From a virus: a stretch of 25,382 nucleotides of DNA. The stretch lies in the IMG/VR virus record IMGVR_UViG_3300018876_000089, positions 1-25,382 of that record. One strand, written 5' to 3'. Each line of letters begins with the position of its first letter. Positions within the stretch are counted from its first letter, which is position 1. Position numbers and translations under genes: made by a program. This document shows positions 1 to 10,700 of the stretch, piece after piece. The notes beneath the pieces are model-generated. The model was given only the letters and a program-made list of their open reading frames with translations, did not search any database and had not been told where the DNA came from.

Positions 1-3000
1 ACAAGCAGCATATTCTCGTTGTTAAGAGACTCAACGCGGAAGTCTTGGTCGCGGTTACCTTCATTGAATACGATAGTGTCGCCAAAACGCGCTATTTCAT
101 CACCTGAAGATTCAGGTGCGTCCGTTGATCCAATATTGTTTTTAATAATTACTTCGCCGCCACCTGATGTCGTACCCAAATACAAATTAGTAGAGGCATA
201 TCCAAGTTTTGCGCGATTACTACCTTGTGGGCCTAAATCAATGTGCGGTGACGTGCCAGATATATGCACCTCTGCATCTGGCGCAGATGTGTTTATTCCA
301 ATTCGATTAGTACTAGCATCGACAAAGAGCATGTGGGTTTGACTATCAGACTCAACGCGAAAGTCTATTGCAGCATCAGACCCATCATTAACAACAACAC
401 CACCTGCACCAGCGCCAATGGAAAGGTAGTTTGTGCTTGCACTGGGGTCAGAACCGTTGTTGAATTTTAAAATATCGCTGTCAGAGTTATCGATACCAAT
501 CGTGTACTCTTGAATGCCTTCAATACTTAAAACAAGGCGCGGGTCACCCACGTCGCCGTTGGCGACTTGAATAATATTTCTAGCGCCACTTGCCGCATTA
601 GTAGAAGCCGCATTTCTAAGCCTAAAGTCGGCAAGGCCTCCTGTGTTTGTTTCAAGCACATCGAGGAGGTAGCCCGGAGTCCCAGTTCCTACTCCGACCC
701 GATTAGTGTCAGCGTCAACAAACAGCATATTCTCGTTGCTAACAGACTCGACGCGGAAGTCTAGTTGCGACAAACCACCTTGGTTGAAAGTAGTACCACC
801 GGCATAATCTAACTCCAAGTATGAAACATTACTCGCAGTAGCGTTTGTTGCACGGAACAAAAAGTTAGCGCCTGATGTTTCATCTTGAACAGAATCAAAC
901 ACAAACGTATTATCGTCTACATAAAAACTACCCGATTGGTTCGTACCGCCACTTCGAGTTATGTAAATTTTGTTCGTGCCGCTGTCGGTATTAAATGCTG
1001 CTGGACCTTGAACTGCTAGTTTTGCCCCAGTAGTGCTTAACCCACTTGTGCCTATATTTACAACGTCATTACCACCATCAACAAACAGCATATTAGGGTT
1101 GCCGTTAGACTCAACGCGAAAGTCAGAGTCGTAACCCTGTTGGTTAAAAACAACGTTTCCGGCGTAATCAACATCAAGCCAAGGACGTAATCCAGCACCG
1201 TTATTTACGGAAAACTGATACTCCCCTCTATTAACCTGCCCTGCGCCTACGTTTACTCGTGTCCTAGCAATTTCGTAAGCAGTTCCCGTGTCATTCCAAT
1301 AACGTATTTGGTGGGAGTTAGTTTCGGATACGATGCCAGTTGCGACTAAAGACAAATCTGATGTGGTTGAACCTTTTATAGCAAGACCCCCACTACCAAC
1401 ATATGTTGCGGGTGATCCTGTTCCTGTGCCAATAACATTATTTCCGGCATCAACAAACAACATATTCTCGTTGCTAACAGACTCGACGCGGAAGTCGGAG
1501 TCATTACCATCTTCGTTAACGACAATCTCGTCCGTTGCAACACTAAGTCGTCTTACACCTTCCGGTCTAATCTCAATTCTAGCCGCGTCAATACCCAGTT
1601 CGTTATAAACACTTGTATTACGATTATAATTTGTGATGCGGTTGAAGTTTGCGGTAATCTCGGGTTGGAACTCAATACCCGATGATCCATTACTTACTGT
1701 AAGAGCGGCTAAAGGGTTGTTAGTACCAATCCCGACACGCCCTTGATTGGTTATTCGAACTCTTTCGTTTGTATGACCATTAGTGTAAAACCTGATGTCG
1801 GAATTTGAACGAGTCATGATAGACAGACCACCGGATGCATTGCTTGTCGCACCAAGAACTGCTGCATCTTGGACAAATCCATCTTGTGTTGTAAATCCGG
1901 ATCCGGTTGCCTGTAAGAACAATCCACCGTTTGTTGTGTCGTTATTTGATATATAAACAGTTGCTTCGGCTAATGTCCCGACATCGTCATTATAGAAATG
2001 TGCCAACACCGGATCGCCATTTAAACTGTCGGCAACGACTAATGTTCCGGTCATTGTATCGCCATCAATATTTACATATCGTGCGTCACTGTTTGCTTGG
2101 TCGTCGTATGTAGAAAGTGCCGTCGAAATTTGTGTGTTGGTTTCTGCTTGCGTATAGGTTTCGGATTTTAGATAATATGAATCATTGGTCAACAACTCAT
2201 AAACTTGAACATCCACATTTGCCCCTATAGGCAACGTGTATGTGAAATTGATTGAACTGCCTGTTGTTGCAACATAGTCTTGTGTCGCACCCTCAAACTG
2301 TTTAACACCATTGATATACACTTCAATGTTTTGGCTACCGTCAACAATGTATTCTAAAACTTGACTTGCGGTTCCTGTTCCGGTTCCCTCTACTTCAGCA
2401 ACAAACTCGTCACCTACAGAATTAACTGCGGTTGCAGGATGTTCGGCTGCAAAGTCTGTGGTACCTAACGACACAATCTTATATGTTCTACCAACAACAA
2501 AGTTTCCAGAATCTGTTGTTGGATCTTCTTCACCAATGATAATATTGGTTTCACTTGTAGTTGTGTAACTATATTTTCTAAACGTTGCGTTTGCAGCTGA
2601 AGTGTCACCACCGCCACCGCCGCCACCACCAGCTGGAACAGCATCAATGAAAGTTGATCCTGTATGGACTTTAAGTTTGGAATTTAATGAATCAAAGAAA
2701 AATGATCCCGCTTGTGGAGCTCCAGCCGAACTGTCGTATGCAACGCCATATTGCATTCTAACGTCGCTTAGAGTCCCTCTGAGACTTCCAGCGGGAACAA
2801 TCCCAACTCCATCAGTTAAAACTCTTGCGGCCGTATAATATTTATTAGACCCCTCTGACAAGTCGGTTGTCGTATTAGCAGACAGACTAATTTTAACTGT
2901 TTGGTCGATTGAATTTTTAAGTTCGAATTCGTTAGTCCCGTCATTGTATTCGATCTTGCCATCGCCGATATAAATCGTGTTGCCACTCAAATACAAATCT

Positions 3001-4520
3001 CTCCAACGATTTGTCGCAGAACCTAAATCATACGTAATGTCAACCGATGGTAAGATATGACTAGAAATTTCACCAGCGAAAGTAATTGTATCTGTTTGGG
3101 CGTCACCGAAGTATAAGTTACCATTTAAAGTTGTATCACCAGTTACTATCAAATCTGTAGTGACAGTTAAAGATCCTGGCGTCACCAAGTCGCCCGCCAA
3201 GCTTGCAGAAACAACGGTGTTGTTTGCGGGAACATTGACTTCAGTTTGAGTGAATGTCATTACTTCGATTGTGGTGCCGGATGGAGGTGCTTCACTAAAT
3301 TGAATATCATAACCACTGATTGTGTAAGCATCTTTTTGCTGATAAACACCATCAATGAACACCTGTGTGTTATTTTCATTGATTGGAGGAATTGACAACG
3401 TGAACACTTGAAGAATGCCATCACCTTCAAAAGAATCTTGGTTTAAGTTGTTCCCTGATACACCAGCAGCAACTACGTAAACTACAATACTTCTTGTGTT
3501 TGCGGGAGCTTCACTGAATATTAATGTGGTAATACCGCCGGTTGTTGAAATGTTGTATGCGTCTTGGTTTTGGAAAATACCATCAACAAAAACCATCAAA
3601 TTACTTTCAGATTCAGTAGATTGTGACAGTACAAACTCTGTTTCAACACCATCACCTGTATATGTGTCTGTTGTGAATGTGTTTGTTCCACCACCACCGA
3701 TGGCACCCCAAGTTGAAGTGTATCCTTCGAATTGATTAAGGCTTGTGTTATATCGGAAATAACCAGCATCCGGTGTGCCAGGTCGTTGTTCGGTTGTTCC
3801 CACAGGAATGTGAATTGCATCTGTAGCTGATCCAACATCAAAACTTACGTCTGGACTTGTATTTAAAATACCAACACGATTGGTTGTAGAATCTACATGG
3901 AATGTTGTTGTATCAACTGTAAAATCACCAGAAACTGATCCGGACGTTGCAGATAATATATTGACATTTGCAGTGCCGCCGAGGTATATATCTCGCCATT
4001 GTTTCGATAAAGAACCAAGATCGTATGCATTAGAATTTTCTGGTAGAATTGATGAAGCTACGTCAGCTGAAAGTGTAATTGTATCTGTCTCAGCGTCGCC
4101 AAATGTAAGGTTGCCGGAAATAGTAGCATCACCAATAACTGTTAAATTACCACCAACCTGAAAATCATTAACCGTAGAACCAGAAGTTGCTGATAAAATA
4201 TCAATGTTAGCCGTTCCGGTAAGATATAAATTATTCCAAGCTTCAGCTCCAGACCCAAGATCATATGTATTACCGAGAGCTGGTACCAAATTAGATCCAA
4301 TCCCACCAAACGAAGATTCACCCGTAACATCTAAATCATTTCCTACAGTCAAATTTCCAGATTCGCCAGAACCTGTAGAAATTACGATAGACCCAACTGT
4401 TACTGTCGCCGAACCAGTCCCAAATTTATTCAATTCATCGATGACAGTATTAGAACTAATACGAAATTCATCAAAGGTATTTGATAATAAAATTTGTTGA
4501 ATATTGAGTGATGATGCCAT
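1..4520 (-). CDS. giant modular tail fibre protein, N-terminal 1506 aa (C-terminus beyond window)
   Basis: An uninterrupted frame runs from an ATG at 4520 to the window edge with no stop, giving at least 1506 residues. I checked the frame at several points. The N-terminus (MASSLNIQQILLSN) begins a string of repeated beta-rich modules. There are three YDLGS...W..LYL units (about 4200-4290, 3960-4050 and 2960-3050), and two GDAxTDTIT units link them. Three adhesin-like units carry VFVDGIFQ, VFIDGVYQ and VYINGVKQ (about 3510-3690, 3250-3450 and 2210-2370). An eight-glycine linker lies at 2610-2633. Five DFRVES...MLFVD units follow, spaced about 320-400 bases. NRVGxGT-type repeats of this kind often precede a C-terminal S74 chaperone domain in phage fibres; that end is outside the window. 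It lies last in the late baseplate operon, 15 bases after the 78-aa gene, with a weak GGAA Shine-Dalgarno. Receptor binding is inferred from architecture and position. Confidence 0.88.
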   Translation of the reverse strand, partial: MASSLNIQQILLSNTFDEFRISSNTVIDELNKFGTGSATVTVGSIVISTGSGESGNLTVGNDLDVTGESSFGGIGSNLVPALGNTYDLGSGAEAWNNLYLTGTANIDILSATSGSTVNDFQVGGNLTVIGDATISGNLTFGDAETDTITLSADVASSILPENSNAYDLGSLSKQWRDIYLGGTANVNILSATSGSVSGDFTVDTTTFHVDSTTNRVGILNTSPDVSFDVGSATDAIHIPVGTTEQRPGTPDAGYFRYNTSLNQFEGYTSTWGAIGGGGTNTFTTDTYTGDGVETEFVLSQSTESESNLMVFVDGIFQNQDAYNISTTGGITTLIFSEAPANTRSIVVYVVAAGVSGNNLNQDSFEGDGILQVFTLSIPPINENNTQVFIDGVYQQKDAYTISGYDIQFSEAPPSGTTIEVMTFTQTEVNVPANNTVVSASLAGDLVTPGSLTVTTDLIVTGDTTLNGNLYFGDAQTDTITFAGEISSHILPSVDITYDLGSATNRWRDLYLSGNTIYIGDGKIEYNDGTNEFELKNSIDQTVKISLSANTTTDLSEGSNKYYTAARVLTDGVGIVPAGSLRGTLSDVRMQYGVAYDSSAGAPQAGSFFFDSLNSKLKVHTGSTFIDAVPAGGGGGGGGDTSAANATFRKYSYTTTSETNIIIGEEDPTTDSGNFVVGRTYKIVSLGTTDFAAEHPATAVNSVGDEFVAEVEGTGTGTASQVLEYIVDGSQNIEVYINGVKQFEGATQDYVATTGSSINFTYTLPIGANVDVQVYELLTNDSYYLKSETYTQAETNTQISTALSTYDDQANSDARYVNIDGDTMTGTLVVADSLNGDPVLAHFYNDDVGTLAEATVYISNNDTTNGGLFLQATGSGFTTQDGFVQDAAVLGATSNASGGLSIMTRSNSDIRFYTNGHTNERVRITNQGRVGIGTNNPLAALTVSNGSSGIEFQPEITANFNRITNYNRNTSVYNELGIDAARIEIRPEGVRRLSVATDEIVVNEDGNDSDFRVESVSNENMLFVDAGNNVIGTGTGSPATYVGSGGLAIKGSTTSDLSLVATGIVSETNSHQIRYWNDTGTAYEIARTRVNVGAGQVNRGEYQFSVNNGAGLRPWLDVDYAGNVVFNQQGYDSDFRVESNGNPNMLFVDGGNDVVNIGTSGLSTTGAKLAVQGPAAFNTDSGTNKIYITRSGGTNQSGSFYVDDNTFVFDSVQDETSGANFLFRATNATASNVSYLELDYAGGTTFNQGGLSQLDFRVESVSNENMLFVDADTNRVGVGTGTPGYLLDVLETNTGGLADFRLRNAASTNAASGARNIIQVANGDVGDPRLVLSIEGIQEYTIGIDNSDSDILKFNNGSDPSASTNYLSIGAGAGGVVVNDGSDAAIDFRVESDSQTHMLFVDASTNRIGINTSAPDAEVHISGTSPHIDLGPQGSNRAKLGYASTNLYLGTTSGGGEVIIKNNIGSTDAPESSGDEIARFGDTIVFNEGNRDQDFRVESLNNENMLL
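726..761. repeat. 36-bp exact direct repeat within the fibre gene, copy 1
   Basis: These 36 bases (starting CATATTCTCG and ending GGAAGTC) are identical to those at 1461-1496. Both copies encode the DFRVESVSNENM part of the fibre module. Identity extends through synonymous sites, whereas other copies of the module differ. Confidence 0.85.
1461..1496. repeat. 36-bp exact direct repeat within the fibre gene, copy 2
   Basis: This is the second identical copy of the sequence at 726-761, about 735 bases away. Diverged copies of the same module lie near 1-53, 320-370 and 1080-1132. Confidence 0.85.
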
Positions 4521-4535
4521 TTAACTATTCCGTTT

Positions 4536-4772
4536 TTATCTGTTAGAAACCAATTCCGTCAGTAAGGTTTTAATATCCGTTATGTCACTACTTAAATCTG
4601 CTACTTTTGTTTTTAAAAAATCCAACTCATTTGCCATTCGGCGTTGGTTTATACTTTTTTGTTTTTTAATTTTATATTGCAATAGCGCTTCTGTGTCAGT
4701 ATTTAATAAGGCTTTAGAGTGTGAATCTCTTTCGGTAATACCGGCAAATTTTTCTTCGAGGTCGATCTTCAT
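4536..4772 (-). CDS. small coiled-coil protein, 78 aa
   Basis: This is a 78-residue charged protein beginning MKIDLEEKFAGITERD. Its C-terminal half (ELDFLKTKVADLSSDITDIK) has heptad-spaced hydrophobics typical of a coiled coil. It has no signal peptide or membrane segment. Its ATG overlaps the stop of the DUF4815 gene by one base (TAATG), so it is probably translationally coupled. The tail fibre starts 15 bases after its stop. I do not recognise a named family. Lying between a giant baseplate-periphery protein and a fibre, it could be a fibre-attachment or trimerisation factor, or a fibre assembly chaperone. That role is inferred from position only. Confidence 0.75.
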   Translation of the reverse strand: MKIDLEEKFAGITERDSHSKALLNTDTEALLQYKIKKQKSINQRRMANELDFLKTKVADLSSDITDIKTLLTELVSNR

Positions 4773-7700
4773 TATGCCAACGCTATAGCTCTTAAGTTTT
4801 TAATTCTTGGCGCATATGATCCGTTACTCGACAAGAAAACAACCTTTATTGAAAAATATTTAAATCCACTATAAGTTCTTAAATCTTCTGTGGTATATCC
4901 CACAACATTATTTAGTACCTCAAATATCTCCAATCCAGATAATGTTGATCCTGTATATCCACTTTCTAAAGTCAAAACTTCATTACCGCCAATTGTTGCA
5001 ACAACCCCAGTAATTCTATCTGGGCCGATTGCCACTGTATCTCCAATCCGAAGTTCTTCCGTAAATCTGGTACCAGTACCATTTACAGTAACGTTATTAT
5101 TTGTCACACTTACTGTTCCGTACAGTATTTGAACACCACCAGTTAAATCTGATGTTGGAATAACATATTTTTCTTCTTCGTATATATTAGAATCTTGATT
5201 AATTGTCGGTGTTCCGTCAAGTAACATTTCATTGTAGAATTTAAAATCAAAAGAATCTTGATCACTCTCATTAAGGATTCTGTAATACACCTTAATATTA
5301 GTTCCAGCTGGACGATTGACATCAACATAAACTTTGATATCAGACGCTTCAAATCCATCATTCAATGCAACACGTCGAGAGATATACCGGCCGTTTGATG
5401 TGTATGTTCCTGCAGGAGATTCTTCAAATTTTATTTGCGCAGGCACTCCAGAACGGGTTTCTCGGAAATTTTGTGTTGTGATTAAATTCAAATCGTCAGT
5501 TATCGAAGAAACGACTCGATAATCATTGCCAATCTTAATATATTCTCCAGGCTGAACCTCAGTTAGAAATTCTGTGGATACACCTACAACTGCATTGGAT
5601 GATGCGGTTGTGCTTACCGTTCCTGTCAAAGTTGTTTCTGTCGTATTATTAATGTCAAGATCTTCAGGAATAACATTGATACGTTCCAAATCAATATATG
5701 GTGAAATGTATTTGTTGTCCGTAGATAGAGTTGACAATATATTTAATGACGACGAGTCGACCGTATCATTTATTGTGTATCGTTTGGTCAATTCTAAACG
5801 TTCTAGATTTTTAACAGACAGATATCCAGACTGTTCTAAATTAGAATCATACATATTAATAGAATATTGTATGTCAGTGTCGGCAATAGTTAAATTTTCG
5901 ATATTGGTTGTGATTCTAGAAAAATTGATATCAGAATCAATATTCGTATTATCAAAATATGCCAACCCATTTGCTGTAGTTGAAAATTCAGCAATCTTCA
6001 ATTTGAATTTCAAATCTTGATTCTGCCTAACACTCCAAGTGAAGTTGTTCGTAGCTGCAAACAAGATGCCGGCCGCTGGTTCCTTATCGATTCTATTATT
6101 CACCGAAGAATCTGTAATATCAATCTCACCCAAAACAGCTGTCCAGATTTGATAATCTCTGGAGTTGCCATCCGCTTTAACTGAGAAACAATATTCTGTG
6201 CCTGGGAAAAGATATATCGGACTCGGGAATGTAAATGTCGTCGCAGAAGTAGAATCATTCGAAACCAAAATATTATTATTTTCCACTCGCGAAACTTCAT
6301 TACCTATAATTTTTCTAGTCGGGAATCCATTTTGCATTTCTCGAATTTCCACAGTCACACCAAGATTATTGTTTCCAGATTTTGTTTGGAAAAATAAATC
6401 AATCGATGTTAAAAATACACCTCTTGGGTATGTGGATTCGTCGATGTAAAAACTTTGCGATAACGGATCGTATCGTTTGTAGTTAGCGTCGTTGTAATTC
6501 TTAGATGTTGAATTAACACGGCTAATTTTAGTTACATAATTAGATTCATCGACTGCAACCGAAAATGGTCGAGTGTTGATAGAATTTAATCCACGAGTAA
6601 TGCCTAAACCAGAAGATCGGATAGAATATTTCGCAACCGTTGTGGCCACAGAATCTCTATTTAAAGCATCATCAATCAATTTTAATTCTCTGTACCCAAC
6701 ATAAAATGTATTAGATGGCACTGTGAATATACCATATACTTTATTATTGATAGCTCGAAGTTCTGTATTAGAAACTTCAGTCCAATAATTTGTATCAACC
6801 GCCAACACACCATCATTGTCATACAAATCATTGAGATCGTCTAAAGTTTTTGTACCAACAAGTGCGATTTGTTTACAATCTGATGTTACATCGATTCCGT
6901 CGAAGAAGGCATACATTTGTGCGCCGTCTTTCAATCCATTACACTCAAAGGCAAAATCTCTACCTCGCATAACATGTGAGACTGAAATGTCAGAAACACG
7001 ATCGACTGCAATATTTAAATCCGATGTTGTAATATCAATTGTCGAATCTTGGATTTGGTTTTTGCCGGTTTGAATAACCGCAGTTCTGCTGATTTCATAT
7101 TCAGTGTTAGTTGTGGTGAAAGATAGAGACTTGCTTGGCGCACCGATCCAATGACGTATCGTCGGATTAACTTCAGTGTTCCACGCATTAGTCAAAGATT
7201 TCCAGTTGTCAGATTCGCCAGTTAGGTCGGAAACTAAATCGGAACTTGGAGTTCGTGTAGTCTGTAACCAGTTGTCTGTAGCTGGGACAACTTTCATATC
7301 ACCAACCCAGCTAAATGCAAATGACTGTGTTAATCGCAATGATTCGGAAGCAAAAGGTTGATCGGCAAACGTTGACTCTGTATAATCCAACATTAATTTA
7401 TTGCCAGCTGTTTTGGTAACACCGGAAGATGTTGTTGAATTATATTCCAACCGCACTTGACTGTCATTGTTGAAATATGTGGTAGCATATTTACTGTCGC
7501 GGTTGATTGCCGCTCGATATGACGGAAGTCCAACATCAGCTACAGAATGACCCGTAAACGCATCAACCAAAATACCGTTCTTAAATCTATCGATACCGTC
7601 TGAGTCTACTATAACTTTATCTCTAGATTCTTTTTCTAACAAGTTCAATGAAGTATAATATTCAAGGTTGTTAATCCGTTCCTGCAATTTCCCAATGTCT

Positions 7701-10700
7701 TGCATAGTGAATCGTCGATTCTTTTTCGGCGACACAATTACATTCTTAGGCAAGGATGGGAATGCTGGTATTTCTAATTCTGCAAGATCAATAGAATCAG
7801 GAACACTTGGGGGCGGTGTTGGGTTTGGATATCCAGGCGACCCGTCAATAACCGCAAGCTCACCTTTGTTGTTCATGTACAACTTCGATTTTCTACCTTT
7901 ATAATATTGAAGGTCTGCTTGGAAATCTGAATTTGCAGCCGGGAAGTGTAATCCACCGCCGCCTACAGGAACATCGAACGTAGTAGATTCAACTGGGTTT
8001 GTCGCATTATTTGTGCTATTTAATTTAATTGGCCTAAAATCTAAAGTGTTTCTGAGATCGTAAGAAGCCCCGTTTTTTAAACTAACATAAGTTGGAATAT
8101 CTGTAGTCCGAATTGTTGTCGTCGTGTTGTCACCAGCATCATCAACTGGATACGAATCTATAGACAAATAACCAACACCCTGTGTAGAGTCGTGTGTGAA
8201 AAAGTCAAATACAACTAACAAATTACCCGTCGGAACAACACCGACGTTAGGTGTGATTTTACCATTCTCATACAAATTATCCCGTTGACCATTGTCTAAT
8301 GTATAATCTGAGGTAACATTTGTGTCTGACGTTGTTGCATCGACAGTAAAATTGGGTGCTTGATAAATTCCTTTGAGTGCGTAAATATCTGAGTGACCCA
8401 AAGAGTATGGTCCAGATGTCCCATTCGGATGAGCAGACGCGCCAGGGCCGGTGCCGGTTGGTTCGATTTTAATTTGTCGATCCCGTACAACATTTTTTTT
8501 GATTTCTCTTGCGTTTGCTCTATCCATTGTTGCAATAAAACTAATACCGCCATTAAATTGTTCGTCCAAGTCTAAAGTAACCGATGTTGGAGTAGTTACC
8601 GTCAAAGTACGGCTGTTTCCTCCAGTTGAGCTTCCGTTTAATCGTATTGGTAACCCGCCGGGGAACACTTTATAAATGTCGAGACCTGTGTCAGAAATTG
8701 GATGTGGTGCATCAATTGTTAAATTATCGTCGTCAGTAATTGCAGTGATTTTGAAAATACCGTTAGTATCATCCCCTATACCATTAATTGTAATATAATC
8801 TCCCACAACAAAATCTGTAGTGAACGATCCGCCAGTACCACCGTCGGTTGTTATTGCGGTTGTCCCATTAGTCGTAACATTATCAGTTTCTACTGATGTA
8901 GTGTATAGTGTGGTCTGTGGGATAACCAAATAGTTGTTTTTCTTTTGTAGTTCAGACAAAGTTCCTGTCCCAACAAAAGATTCATTTGTAGACGTAGAAC
9001 TAATTGTACCAGTTCCGTTGCTCAATGTCAAAGGAAATTCTCTACGAAAACGGAAACCATTTTCTAGCTGTCCGTTAGAATCTCTTAATGTTTTGATACT
9101 ACCATATGGAAGTTTAAATAATAACCTGTCGAATGTTTGTTCTTTAACGACAGCATTACCGGCCGAATCTAACACAATGTCAGCAACACAATCGGCAATT
9201 GATACGTTGTTTTGATACAATGAACGAACTTCTTGGAATGTTTTCCCAGCATTCATTTTGATATCATATGTGTATAAGTTGTATTGTGTGTTTGCCTCAC
9301 CAGTTTCGCCACTAACATACTCGATCGACTTGATTCTTACTGTGCCAATCTTTGTGCCTGATGGGGTGAATGATGCGTTGTCAAAAGATTTGTTTGTAAT
9401 TACATTCTGTGATGTATCATACAAATCAACTTCGATACTATCTTCGAAATTCCAAAACCCAATAAATTCATTAGTTGTTATATAACTACCGAGATTGATT
9501 TGAGTGTTTACTTGTTCGACTTCCTGTGTATCCAATCCTTTAGAAATTTCAACATTAGCCCGAGAAATTATTTCATTTCTATAACCAGAAACATATGCAA
9601 CAAAAGGGTCAACCTCAAGTAATAATAGGTCAGAATTACCACCTTCATCCGCCGAATATCGACCACCATTACTTCCTGTATTCAGGTGTTCTCTAACAGA
9701 AATCCTTGGGTCCGATAATGTATAATCTCCAGATTCGTCGGATGTTCTTTTTGCGATCGCTTCTTCAATCTTACCTTCAAGTTCTATTTCTCTACGTTTC
9801 TTGATGATACCGTCTTCAACTTCGATCATAGAAACGAAATCTGATTCGTCTGTTGCCGCAGTATAAGATACCTTAGATAACGTAGTGTCGATCTTAAGTC
9901 GGTCTGCGCCTGGCGCTTGAAAGTTTTCCGTACCCTGTGCGTTGTCCAATAAACTAGAATCTGCTGCAGAATCCACAAAAGTTTTTGTTGGAACTAAACC
10001 AACTTTGTATGAAGGAACATTGGTGTACTTATCGAGGATAATTGTTTGGGCTGTGTGCTTGACAAAGTGATCGGCAATATACATGATGCCTTCGTCAATA
10101 GTGGCCTTAGAAGCTTTAGTATAAGTTACTTCTGTTGCAAGTCCAGCATCAACAACAAATTTTGTTGCGTTTGCGGTTGCAGAAACTGCATAAAATCTAG
10201 TACCATAAACACCGGCCATTAAAATTTCATTTTCAACATATCTTGAAGCTGATCGACTATCTAAAATCGAAGAGTCGTAAACAACTTGTACGTCCAAGGA
10301 TGTTGCTGGAATCAATACTTCAGCGGTACCATCTGTTGGAATTGTATCGATGGATGAAGATAAATTATTTACCCAAATATAATCATTTGTTCCTGTAGTC
10401 GGATCAATATCAAAATCAACTAAAGTAGCAGTAACGACATCAACTGTTGGTGCGGCCGCAGTTCTAAATCGAACTGTGTCACCAACAATTGCATCAGTTG
10501 GGATGACCGGCGCGTTGGCAACCCTAGGTATTCTAACACGAACCGACCCAGCTGTCAAGTAATTAATGTAAAGTGTTTTGGGATCTTCACCAGACAAGTC
10601 TGTAACTAACCCAATAAAAGCTCGAATCCCTGTGGTTTGACCCACAACTTCTTTTTCAACAAAATTCGAAACCAAAACATCATTCGAATCAAATGTCGAT

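Noticed and set aside
2465-2647. Minus-strand frame of 60 codons in the fibre region, and similar frames at 3596-3841 and 4142-4330
   Set aside because: They are out of frame with the continuous fibre reading frame on the same strand, which has recognisable modules throughout.
5574-6020. Plus-strand frame of 148 codons opposite the DUF4815 gene
   Set aside because: It is the complement of a well-supported coding region, has no family resemblance and no ribosome binding site, and is a shadow frame.
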